A stretch of DNA of 64,000 nt from Gordionus sp. m RMFG-2023 (taxonomy: Eukaryota > Nematomorpha > Gordioida > Chordodea > Parachordodidae): the NCBI RefSeq assembly GCF_954871325.1, contig NC_088776.1, positions 29,746,508-29,810,507 of the forward strand, given 5' to 3'. The position numbers and the translations under genes are program-made. Within the stretch, counting starts at the first letter, position 1. Each line of letters begins with the position of its first letter. Below the pieces are notes generated by a model. It made no database searches and was not told the DNA's origin. It saw nothing but the letters and a program-made list of their open reading frames with translations. This document shows positions 12,153 to 23,478 of the stretch, in pieces.

Positions 12153-13080
12153 CTTAAAATTGATTATTTTACCATATAATTTTTGAAATAATGCATTGTT
12201 TAAATGATATAAATAGATATGAACAGATTCCAATTTTAATTAGAAAGTTATATAAATCTTTTGAATATTATTTAATATTATATAAATATAATAAGCTTTA
12301 AAATGTTCGATTTTTCTTTTATCTCACTTATCCGATTTGCATTTATAAATATGACGCATTTATTTTCACAAATTGATTCACATTAAACAGTTTCAACTGT
12401 ATTATAATGAAAATTAATGGAGAAAAAAATATGTCTGACAAATCCATTAAAATTCTGAAAATTATCTATAAAAAACTGGGAAAATATATATACTTTAAGT
12501 TTTATAATAAACCTAAAATATGGATAAATATTTTCTGATTTCGTAATAATGAAAAAAATATTTTTAAAATACTGATATGAATAAATAATGGAAAAATAAA
12601 TAACAGCCATTATGAAATAATAGTCAAGTTGGGTAAGATAACCAACGAAGAATATTTATTCATTTGATTAATAAAGAGCTAATATATTTTAACACTCTTT
12701 TGAACATAAAAATTCAAGATTTTTATTTTATCTTATATATATTTTTTTATAGTATTTTAATAATTGCTTTAATTATATTTCTTATCCCAGTAATGATTAA
12801 AAATTGAAATTTAGTTCTAAAATAGAATTCTATAATATCCATATTTGGGGATTAAAATAATTTATAATATTTAGCTATTTAAATTTTTATCTGTTATGAC
12901 ATTTTTTGACGTAAAAATTACAATATTTTTACTTAATATTATTAGGTTCTATTAAAAAAATAAAAGTTTAAACTTGACAAAATGGACATTATATGAAAGT
13001 TAAATATCTATTTTAATATTTGGGAAAGTTTCAAATTGATATATAATGCATAAATATATGTTAAGATCAAATTAGTAATA
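12153..13080. other. A+T-rich spacer, no gene seen
   Basis: There are only chance frames (for example minus 12383-12610, rich in Ile, Phe and Tyr). No terminal repeat was recognised. Confidence 0.35.
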
Positions 13081-13928
13081 TTACCCCCATTGAGGTTAGT
13101 CGAATCGTGGCTAGTCGGCGCAATCAGTCAATATTTATTATATATTATGGTACCCAAATATATATGCAAAATTCAAAATAGTAAAATTTTTACTAAAAAG
13201 GATTATGAAGAAGCTATAAAACTGTATGAAAATGATATCTCATTAAGGAAAATACCATTTATTACAGGTTAAAATATAATATTTTATAAATGTAATATAT
13301 AAAATAATAATTATTCTATAAATTTATTAATGTGATTTTTCATAATACATTTCAATTTTAATATAATATCAGACCTAAATAAATATCTTGCAAACCAAAA
13401 TCTTCATATATATATATATATTGTGATATAATATAATATATTTGTCACAAATATTTTATATATTGCATATATAAATTTAAGCCTGATAATAAGATCAATT
13501 ATTTAAAATGAGTTATATCTAGCAAACAAATATATATATTTTTTAATTGTCAATATAATATGATTCAAATTAATTCATTTTATTGGAACTTTCTAGTTAT
13601 CAGATTATATTTAAGCTTGATAATAAAATCAAATGATGTTATATATTTAAATATAGAATGAGTAAATTATTATTAATAAAAAGTAAACATTAATAAAATG
13701 TGTGTATTATATGTAAACATGATTATAAAAGTTTTCATAATTTTGAAGATTGGTTTAAATGTAGAGTGGTTCTCTGCCAAAAAATATTGTTATTTTATTT
13801 GTTATAATTGTAAATATATATTAATATATTAAAATGAAAAAAAAACTTTTTGTGTCATAAGAAGCCTAATAAACCACTTGATTCGACTAGCCCCACGATG
13901 ATCCGACTAACCACGGGTTCGGGGCTAC
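13081..13928 (+). mobile_element. deleted pogo-like (Tc1/mariner) element
   Basis: The ends are flanked by TA (13079-13080 and 13929-13930). The terminal regions are inverted relatives: GGTTAGTCGAATCGTGGCTAG on the left and GGTTAGTCGGATCATCGTGG read inward from the right, a tandem GTTAGTCG-type pattern like pogo ends. The left third encodes NSKIFTKKDYEEAIKLYEND then ISLRKIPFITG (about 13170-13272), which fits the first helices of the pipsqueak-type helix-turn-helix of pogo/Tigger transposases; the frame ends at a GT that could be a splice donor. No DDE domain is present in the 848 bp, so this copy is non-autonomous. Confidence 0.62.
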
Positions 13929-14139
13929 TAGGTTCAAAAAATGACTTCTACTAAAACCTTTTTAGAGAAATAATTATCATATATTTAAAAAATATAAGAG
14001 TATATAATTATAGGTAGATGTTTAATATCTATTTGTATTTTGTAAGATCTTATATGATCATTATTTTCGTAGCTATGATGATTTTGACAAAAATTGAGCT
14101 GACTCCTGGTCTCCCCTATTCATTTACATTTATCTTATC

Positions 14140-14461
14140 AGAGACCTTCTGGCCAGGCCCAGGTTTTAGAAGTTTTTATAAAAATAGCTGGGCCGGGCCA
14201 AAAGTTATTTTTTTCTCTAAACCTAGACTGGGATGGGCCGAGCTGAAAATTTAAAACGCGATTATTATATATATATATATAAAATAAATAGATGAAATAA
14301 AAAAAAAATGAAATATTATTGTATAATTGCATAATATTATAACATTCATTAACTTTCATATTTCCTATATCATTTCTAAACCATTTTATCGAAAGGGTCG
14401 CGAAATTTTTTTCCCACAAATCCCGACCGCGCCATGTAATTAGTTTTTCTACAGGTCTCTG
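14140..14461. mobile_element. small MITE of the CAGAGACCT family
   Basis: The left end CAGAGACCTTCTGGCC and the right end inverted (CAGAGACCTGTAGAAA) match. The interior holds degenerate GC blocks (GCTGGGCCGGGCC, GGGATGGGCCGAGC, CCCGACCGCGCC) separated by A/T runs and a TA microsatellite. No clean target duplication is visible (TATCTTAT against ATATTATA). Confidence 0.55.
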
Positions 14462-17400
14462 ATATTATAAATATATTATAAGTATCTAGATTTTTTGCAT
14501 TAAAACTTAAATTATCTATAGCGCGAATTTATTAATTTTTAAAACCCTAATTATGATGGAATCGTATTCCAGCGTATATAGAGTACCTATCCTGTGAATA
14601 TCAGACAATCTTTTGGACTACCTTTGATTTGTATTAATTTATTATTAGATTTTTCAATTAAAATTACACAAATGAATCCTTGGCGAAATTGTTTATAGTG
14701 TGCTTGAATATGATTCGGGAAAAATTATGTTTTTCAAAATAAAAAAGGACGTTATACTTTTATTTTATTTCTGAAAATTTGAGAGATATTTTCAAAAAAT
14801 TTAAACATTTTATTAGCTTGAAAAATGATCCAAAACTTCTTTATCCATCATATCATTCACATCCCTTTGAAACTATCAAAATAGTTACAGATTTAAAAAA
14901 AAAGATTTTAAGCTACTTGAGGTACAAAATGATATCAAAAAGACATAAGCAGAACAAGGAGGATGCACGAATGAAAAGATCGTCCACAAAATCCGATTGG
15001 TTCTAAAGAGCTGAAGTATTTTAACCCATAATTGATAAGACTAAACAAGTTTCAGTGAATAAAAACCTTATAAAGAATTCCAATTGCATCCTGGATATTT
15101 TAAGAAATATATATCCAAGAATTTTTTAAAGATCTTGAAGTGTAAAATTATGAATAATTATAAACATTTGCCCATATTTGCAAAGATTTAATAGTTGGTT
15201 AAATGTATTGACGATACTATATGTTTTAATGAGGACTGTGGAGTCTGATAATAAAAATAAAATAATAATCGAAGTGCAATAACACCTGTAATCATTTCTT
15301 ACCTTGGAGGCTATATTGTAAATATAACTTGCATATACTCATACTTTTTGCCTGCAAATATGATTTTTACGTTATTTGAAAGAAAAAGGCAAGTATCGGA
15401 CAAGATAAATTGGAGATTTTTATTGATGTCTATTGATCAAAATAATCGGCAAATTGAACTAGAAGAAATTACTTATTTGTACCAAGATTTAAAGTTAATG
15501 CGAGATTTACTACTTAAAAATATCATATTCTTTTAATTCATTTATTCAAATGGAAATCCAATCGCCCTACAATAAGTATAATTTTAGATTTGTGATTAGT
15601 AGGGTAGACCGGGGATATTGTTTTCCCAGGAACGTATTTCCTTATCAAATAATTTTGAAATCTATGTATCATGATATTTGAATTTATATTTTTTAATAAT
15701 ATTCTTCAAAGGTTTTAAAAATGTCTAAATGCGAATTTAAGTTTTAACACATCAAAAGTAACTATTTAATTTTTACATTTTTATTAATAAATTTTATAAA
15801 AGTTAGTCAGAATAAATATCACTTCTAAATGATAAAGTAATCTCAATTTTATCAAGTAAAACAATATTGACAAAATTTATGATAATTGATGGTAATTCAA
15901 TGTCTGAAATTAAATTTTAATGTAAAATAAAGATTTGTAGCAGGTTTTAGCAATTGCATATAAGTGAATTTTAAGCTGGGATTTATTTTTAATAAAAAAA
16001 TTTAACCCTAATAATAAGGACATCAGAAGCCATGAGGTAACAATAATTGTTTACTTGTTTTTTGTAAATTATATGCAGTTTTAAGTGACAACAAGTTCTT
16101 CCGGGTGATATATATAATATGGATGAATCTGGTATATTTAACATAAGACATTGTATTTTCATTTATTTACACTGGAATAACTAATTTTAATAAATTATAA
16201 TATTAATAGAAGGCTTTTCTTGTGTCATGATAAATCATTTTATAATTATTATAATTTTCTTCTCCTTTCGCCGCACGGTAAAACATAATAAAAACATAAT
16301 GGCAGAAAATCGAGATATTATCTTATTTTAAAAAGGTGTATACATTTTGTATATAAATAAAGAAAAATCAATCCTTTCATTTCTTGTTTCTGTGAAAGCT
16401 TTTGCAACTATGAGGTGTCTAAAGAGATATACCTTCAACTATAGGACAATAACCTTTTAAGCTTGTTGGCATTGATAAATATTTAAAATTGAATTGTAAA
16501 AAATTTATCCCTTATTATACTTTTTTAATTATAATAAATTTTTAATCTTGTTTAGAGCTCATGCAAATTCAGAGCTCTGTTTCCTATTTTTATAAATTAC
16601 AATTGCAATATTTAATGCTGAAACGTCTGATTTTGCCTGAATGGTATGCCGGCGTGTCAGTAATTGGAATGTGAATATCGCAGGAAAGTTTTCAATTAGT
16701 CTAATTTTATATTAATTTTTGATATAATTGTTTTTCATAGAAATTAAAAATGTATAAAATTCACGACAAAACTGATTGAAATTCACAAGGTAAATAATCT
16801 ATATATATACCTTTACATGCTGGAAGACGAATCCGGCAAAAATAGGCTTTCAAAATTTAGAAATGCACAGTATTAAGGATTTAAATTTCAATAAACACGA
16901 TTGCTATAAATTCACTAAACTACTTTATTGTTCGCTTTATACAAATTCAAATAATTTTTTCCTTAGTCAAACCTAAATTAGGATTTTTATAACTAACCTG
17001 CAAAAGTAATATTAATTTTTCACACTATTTTTGCTATTTTATGTATCTCAAAATATTCCTATAACTACAATAAAATACGTATATTTCAAAATTCGATAAT
17101 AAAGTTTATATTAATTAGAATAATATAATTAACTTTATGATAATAATTATAATAAAAAAGTATGCTGAATAAGTGTCTCTTGAATTTTTAAAGGTGTAAT
17201 TATTTAAAAATCCCTTTTATAAAAAGTATAGCCACGTGCTAAGATATACAAAAATAGGTTTATATTTTTACAATCTTATTATTGATAATGTTTCTATGAA
17301 AGTTGATTCTAAATGTAGTTTTCAGTATGGAATATAGATATAATGACGATCAGGCTCTTAGCGAGGATGTTTTTATTTGGAATGATAAGAAAAAGGAAAA

Positions 17401-17506
17401 ACTGATGGGCGACCATTTTTTAAAAATTTATCATATTTAGTCTACATTCCAGATTTTTTATATTATGTAAATTTTTTATTTAACTAAAAATATAGGTGGG
17501 CTATAT
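14462..17506. other. long A+T-rich stretch without recognisable genes
   Basis: Two plus frames (14779-15006, lysine-rich; 15348-15536, reading FERKRQVSDKINWRFL) have no recognised domain. A 37-codon frame at 17325-17445 (MEYRYNDDQALSEDVFIWND and on) follows a TTTTCAG and might be a stray exon, but nothing supports it further. Confidence 0.35.
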
Positions 17507-17934
17507 TTGAGGTCTGCAATTAGATAGCTTTATCCCGCGCACCCATGCCCGCACTTTTAAATAATTTTATGCATTGGCTGCGTTAGCGGTCGCGCTGAAA
17601 AATACCTTTAAAACAATGGATTTCTGATGAATTTTACATATTTTTCTGAAAAAATGAGCAGAACACTCTTTAATTTATTAAAAATCATAATTTTAACCAA
17701 ATAAACATTAAATTAAAATAAATGAAGGTACAAACTAACCATTGAAATAATTTTTGGCTAGGTGGGTTAAACAAAACTTTTATATAAATAAGTGAACGGT
17801 GGGTAAATTTTGAAAAAAAATGGGCAGATGGTGGGTGAAATTTTTTTAAAATCATGCTCAGGCGAGATGGTTAAAAAAATTAAAAAAATAGGCAGGAGAG
17901 TGTTTGGTTAAATCTCGCCCAATGCAGAGCTTTA
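17507..17934. mobile_element. hAT-type MITE, AGGTCTGCA family, with target duplication
   Basis: The flanks GGCTATAT (17499-17506) and CGCTATAT (17935-17942) agree at seven of eight positions. The ends are TTGAGGTCTGCA and, inverted, TAAAGCTCTGCA. GC-rich microblocks (CCCGCGCACCCATGCCCGC; GGTGGGTAAA; CTCGCCCAATGC) alternate with A/T runs. There is no coding content. The family is shared with 5087, 22847-23478 and 36629-37432. Confidence 0.72.
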
Positions 17935-19234
17935 CGCTATATCTCTTATTTTATATTAAAATTTAAAAGTAAATGGCTCCCAAAAATATTGCTAAATTAA
18001 TATTATTATTAAAATTTTAATCATAAGAATGTTGTGAATGGTAAAAAATAATCACAAATTACTTTAAGATTGGAATTTATGGCGAAGACTATTTTCAAAT
18101 AGAATAAGTATAATTTATGTAATCGATGTTTCACACTCTTCAATATATTTAACTAACATTAATTCAGATTCAACATTTTTATTATTAAATAGGAATTAAT
18201 AACAATTATTATTAATTCAATTATTTTTATCGCAATATTAATCATTATTATTTCACATATGAGAATTGAGGAAGAATCACGAACTTATGATTTTATTTAT
18301 TGTTTATCGAGCAATTTGATCATTAAGGGCTAAGGAAAAGGAAAACATTTTTATTATTAATATCTTTCTCTAAAAATTATCTTTTACATTTGTTGCTATT
18401 ATGTATCTTATAGGATTGTAACATATACCAAATATTTTGTTTACCATTGATTTTTATTTATAAAAATTCGCATTTTGCCAGCCCAATTATACTTTTTCAT
18501 GGAATATATTTTTTATAACTTAATAATTTGTTAATGAAATTTTAGTTTAGAATTGTATTATTAAGCAAGAACGGGAATTATAAAAATAGATTTTAAATAA
18601 ATATTGCATAAGTACTTTATTTATCACGTGTCGTCAGGCAGAATTTCTTATTGTGATTTCCCTTTTGGAAGAAATTACATTTTACTTAAATAAATAATTA
18701 TTATATTTCATCACATTTCTATTTCTGTTACTGGCATAGACTCCGGGAGTTGGAGGTATGAAGTTTTAAAGTCTTTACCCTCTGCCCCCCCCCCGATTTA
18801 GCCAACGATCGGCTGCGCCAAATTCCAGTTAACTTTTTTCTTTTTAAATATTTTTTTTCCTTGGTTAATTTTATTTTGCTTTATAAAATAATGCAAGATC
18901 TTTATTATCATCATCATATTCATGAAACTGCCCGAACTCAAATTATAAAATCTATGCCAATATTTCCATGGAAAATGTGATTAGATTATATTTTTACAAT
19001 ATTTTTAATGCATAAAACCCTCTACTTAATAAAATCATTTCACTTTTTTTTCATATAATTTTAATAATATTTCCCAGTGTAATAAAAAATTAAGTTATAC
19101 TAAATTATTTCTTTTGATCATAGGATAATAGTCCTGATTTTTAGTATGAAAAATATAAGGACCATATCATGTAAAATAATTTTTTTAATTTCTTAGGGAT
19201 AATAGTCCTGATATTTAGTATAAGAATTTATGGA
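17935..19234. other. A+T-rich stretch with a short direct repeat
   Basis: No gene was seen. GGATAATAGTCCTGAT plus flanking bases occurs near 19123 and again near 19198, and its inverse occurs near 25613-25632, marking a small dispersed repeat. A C-run lies at about 18784. Confidence 0.4.
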
Positions 19235-20389
19235 CAGCAAGCGAGTAGCCCAACAGGAGGGGGAGGAAGAAATTCCCCCCCCCCCTTTCCGTAGCAAAAC
19301 TTTTTGAAAAAATATAAAATATTTTATTAAATTGCAAATTGTAAAGTATTAGGTTGTATTCTATTTTATTTTAGCAAAAAGTTATTTCCTCCTTGTGTTA
19401 TTTTATCACATTAAAATTTAAAGTATATACTTTATCACTTTTTTTAAACCTTAAACATTGATGGATATAAGAAAATTTTATCACTAAAATATTTCTCTAC
19501 TAATTACTATGATTATAGCAAAATTTTGAGTGTATGAAGATTTCAGATATCCAAAGAGACGGAATGTTCACAATAAAATTATTTCTAAGACTATTTATGC
19601 TACAAGAAGAAAGAATTTGCAAAAACATGCCCGGCAAGATGGAGACTTCGGCATAAAAATAGAATTTTTGGATCTAGAAGAACCTATTTTGTATGCGCTT
19701 GAAGAAATATCAGAATGGCCTGAACCATAAATTTTCCCTGAAACTGACACGTTTACCATACCAAAGTCTATTTTTATTGGAATGTATTAATAAATATTAC
19801 ATTGCATTAAATTTGGCTGAATGAGAATCCCGAATATTATTATTTTACAACTTAAAAAGTATGAGATAATATAGACCAAGAATATCTCGAGATTTATGTA
19901 ATTTGACGAGAAAGCGAAATTATATATGATTTTGAGATTCGCAAGCCTCAACTTGCACCTAGACAAAATATCCTTTAAATATTAACGGAGACAATTGAAA
20001 ATTACCAAAATAACCGTTCTTATTTTACTTTTGGATTTTGGATAAATTTTTGCAATGAAGAATTCCTGATTCAATAAATGGCTCCAATTTACTAATAGTA
20101 TTACCTCTAAATTTTTCCGTTGGGGATATAAATCTTTATATTAGAAAAAATAAACATTTGGCTAAGTTTTATTCGAAGAATATAAATTTTAAAGGCCTTA
20201 ATTTCAAAATTTAAATCTTGATATAAGAACAATAGATAATCTTCCAAGAAACGCAATAGAAAAATTCCATATCTTATATTTTTAGTTTTTTTCCCGAATG
20301 TACTAAAATTACTGTATATTTTGGCAATTATATCAAATAGTACAAAGCAGTGGCGTATCCAGGATTTTCTTATAGAGGGGGAAAAATTT

Positions 20390-20462
20390 TTTGGGGGCTT
20401 CGCCCCCAAACCTCTTTTACATGGCCTTCGGCCAGCTTTCCCCCGGCCTTCGGCCGGGTCTT
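20390..20462. repeat. cluster of three TTCG/TTC hairpins near hAT end
   Basis: GGGGGCTTCGCCCCC, GGCCTTCGGCC and CCGGCCTTCGGCCGGG follow one another within 75 bp, inside the left end of the nested hAT. They fold on either strand and are much more GC-rich than the surroundings. Likely sub-terminal structure of this transposon; they are not bacterial terminators. Confidence 0.7.
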
Positions 20463-20762
20463 ATTTAGATATAATTATATTTCTATTTTTAACTATTATT
20501 TACTAATTCGTGCTTATGGATAGGATATTACAAGCCTCTTTTTTATTATTTCAAGTTAGGTATATTATATTTAATAAAGTTTTTTTTAAATGTAAAGGTT
20601 TATTTATGTGTAAAGTTTAAATAAAGTGTAATGTCATTTTTTTTTAAAATTTGCTTTAAAAACTAGCCTCAGCTTAAATTCTCATACAATATAAGTAGAA
20701 TATAATTTTTTTTATTGAAAATATTAATAGTAGTTAAAAATATTGACTAGAAAATAATTAAA

Positions 20763-21640
20763 TTAACAAGTTTTTTTTAACTTCTTATCAAATACAAGAT
20801 TTTTAATTATTTCGTTTGTCTTTGGAACCAAATCTCTGTGTATATTTAACAGAGCTAACCCATTTAGCCGAGATTCAGTACTTCGTAAATATGTTTTCAA
20901 CCTTCTCAAGTTGGAAAAAGTCCTTTCATTCGTACATGTTGTAATAGGCAAACATGCAAGAATATAAAACAACTTCTAAATATTAGGAAATTGAGCCAAG
21001 GTTTCTTTACACCGATTGAGCGCATCAATAGCATGCTCAGGTAAAATAGCTAAACGTATAAATATTTATACCACAATTCGAATTCACTGATTAAATTTAT
21101 TTCATTATCAATCTCATAGGAATAAAATTTTTCTAAATATTTAATTTTACCAATAGTGGCATTAGAAAATGAAGAAGGATCTTTGGGTAATAATGTTTTT
21201 TATCTAAAACCCGTACTTTTATTTGCTATAAAAAAGTATCTAAGAATGGGATGAAAATGGATATTTTATAATATTCTTCAGTTGAGCCAATATTTATTTT
21301 CATCTCAATAATGGCCTAGGTGCTAGACGAGGTTTAATTAGTATTATATCATAAAATTTAGCCTTCGATTCAACGTCTAGATAAATATTATGAAAATATT
21401 TATCTACATTCATTCTTATTGTATCTACCTGTTCATGTATATTTTCCAATGTTCCGCCAAATCAATAACTTGAACCAAATCTAAATTTGGTTTTTGTAAA
21501 TTTCTACTAAGTAGTGAGCTAAAAATAATTTATTGATGCAACTAGCAGCAATGATAAACTCTGATTGATCAATTGAATTCAATAATGATATCGCTGCTAA
21601 CGACACATTACTTTTTTTCATGCTCAGCCTTATTTATAAA
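20763..21640 (-). pseudogene. hAT transposase C-terminal half
   Basis: The minus strand reads, from 21300 downward, NIGSTEEYYKISIFIPFLDT, then ISEFELWYKYLY (about 21090), then the dimerisation domain in an intact frame at 20763-20972: FYILACLPITTCTNERTFSN, RRLKTYLRSTESRLNGLALL, NIHRDLV. In hAT transposases this domain drives dimerisation and includes part of the active-site fold. Stops and frame changes lie upstream of 20972. The DUF4371-type catalytic part and the N-terminal zinc finger are not present. It has the same lineage as the transposase at 38822-41220. Confidence 0.82.
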
Positions 21641-22295
21641 TTATCGTTTGATTTTAATCTCTTTGACTAAATATTTTTCCATTTTATTAATATTTTTGAA
21701 TAATATGTTGGAAAATTGATATTCAAATATTTGTAAAATTTTGATTAGTGGGGGGGGGGAATCTGGGGGGTGGGGGTAAAATTTTTATTAGCTTAAAATG
21801 ATATTTATGAAAATAGTCAAATTTGCGATGGGGGGAAATTTCCCCCTTTCCCCCCCATTGGTTACGCGCCTGGTACAAAGACAAATGAGCTTTTTTTATT
21901 AAGGATAATAAAAACCCATCTCAAAAGTACTACATCAAAAAAGCAATTGAATGGATTACCACTTAATATACATCGAGATTTAATCTCCATAGAGAGCAAA
22001 ATGTTATATTAGCACAATCGCAAAAAAGATTAAATTTTCATTTATAACGATATTTTGATTAATTTTATCATGTTTAATTCTATATTTTATCGTGATTTAC
22101 ATACCGGTTTATAAAGCATATTTTTTTAATAATATCTTTATTCGTAATTGTGTTTTAAATTATTATTTTTTAGATATTATGGGTTATAGAATAAATTTTA
22201 TATGGCAATTAATTCTAATATATTTTTAATATTCCAAAAATATCATTTCAATATAAAAATTATCCCACCTGTAGAAAATTCTGGCTTCGCGCCTG

Positions 22296-22846
22296 ATTAA
22301 CGGTATTATGCAAAATGAAGGAATATTTAAATCATGCCTTTCCTTTATAATATCAGCCAACATCAAAATTTCTTTTGTTTATTATGATATAAAAATTAAT
22401 TTTAAGATTTTTTTTAAAATAATTATAAATTACTGCTTGTTTCTTGGTAATTAAACATAGAACTCTTCAGTAGAATTTGTGGTGAACAGACCCAAGGCCC
22501 CTTCTTTCATAAAATCTTGCCTACGCATATGTAATAAATACCAATAATTTAGTTATTTTTGTATATTATCATTAGATCCAAAATATTTCATTCCAAGTTT
22601 TTTTATCTAATGAACTCATCATCGACATTTAAGTATTTATGAGGTGGAAATTTTTTGAAAATTTCCAAAAACCGTAGGTTAGTTTTAGTTTAAAATCGAA
22701 ACAATTTATAAAATTTTCATTTATCTATTAAATAAAAAGATAATATAAGATTATAGAGTTAAATTAGGTTTATAAAAAATGTTTATACATTAAATACGAA
22801 ACGAAAAAAAATTATCATCGAAAAATTATGCAAGGTATTTAAGGAT
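22296..22846. other. A+T-rich spacer, no gene seen
   Basis: No reading frame or repeat end was recognised. Confidence 0.35.
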
Positions 22847-23478
22847 TTGAGGTCTGCACAGCCCTCGGCCTGTTAAGAATTTTTGAACAAGTTGCCCAGC
22901 TCGGCATTTTATATCTTTTGCCCTAGGCCAGTTATAAATTTTTTTTAAATTTACCCTGCTAAGTCCATAAAAATTTTAGAAATCAGGCCTGCCTGGCTCA
23001 TTAAAGTTTTAATTAAATTTTTTATATGGATTTTTCCTCTATCACATTTTTAATATCTAAATCTAATTTTTTTTTCAATGTCAATTAAGGCTTTTATATC
23101 GCTCTTCTATGGCTTCTATCAACCTCTTTATAAATCAATTGTGTTTGATATCTGTATTCATTTTTGTAATACGATCATATCATAAATAAATTATTTTTTT
23201 GTGAATTTACTTATTATATATAGATTTCGAATTTTAGTTAGACAGCTCTTAAATACAAAGAAATAACGCATATTATAATTTATTTTCAAATTATATTAAT
23301 CAAAAATTATTTGGAAATTCAAAATTATCAAAATTGTCAGCGCTGGCCTAATAAAATTTTACAAAAAATCAGATATTAGCGCTACCTGATATATGTATAA
23401 ATTGTCCGATCTTGCCCGAAAATTTTTAGCCCTGTCCGACTCAGTACTTTCAGGCCTACCGGGTTTTCCAGATCTCTA
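22847..23478. mobile_element. hAT-type MITE, AGGTCTGCA family, with target duplication
   Basis: The flanks TTAAGGAT (22839-22846) and TTTAGGAT (23479-23486) agree at seven of eight positions. The left end is TTGAGGTCTGCAC, the right end inverted TAGAGATCTGGAAA. The terminal 120 bp on each side alternate GCCC/CGGCC-type blocks with poly(A/T). It has no coding capacity. Confidence 0.72.

Larger units (their letters stand above)
20348..21872 (-). mobile_element. deleted hAT element nested in another hAT
   Basis: It is bounded by a perfect 8-bp target duplication GTACAAAG (20340-20347 and 21873-21880). The terminal repeats are CAGTGGCGTATCCAGG and, inverted, CAGGCGCGTAACCAATGG. The coding part on the minus strand is the C-terminal half of a TTF/DUF4371-type hAT transposase. 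The insertion falls between STK and TNE of the host element's dimerisation domain. A C/G homopolymer tract lies just inside the right end (about 21849-21856), as in related copies at 46113-46131 and 46550-46590. The 5' half of the transposase gene is absent, so it needed a helper. Confidence 0.88.
19235..22295 (+). mobile_element. older hAT element (TTF/DUF4371 type), split by a second hAT
   Basis: The ends are CAGCAAGCGAGTAGCC and, inverted, CAGGCGCGAAGCCAG. The flanking octamers TTTATGGA and ATTAACGG match poorly, so the borders are probable rather than proven. Plus-strand coding relics, in order: C-P-A-R-W-R-L-R-H (about 19627-19655), then in a shifted frame FLDLEEPILYALEEISEW (19665-19722); then FPNVLKLLYILAIISNSTK (about 20290-20347) up to the insertion of the 20348-21872 element; then TNELFLLRIIKTHL, QLNGLPLNIHRDLISIE and a stop near 22010. 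The last two parts are the two halves of the hAT C-terminal dimerisation domain (consensus ...STCTNERSFS..RRLKTYLR...RLNGLALLNIHRD). At least three further lesions make it inactive. Confidence 0.72.

Noticed and set aside
20390-20462. Rho-independent terminators
   Set aside because: Eukaryotic context, no adjacent gene 3' end, and the position just inside a hAT terminal repeat.
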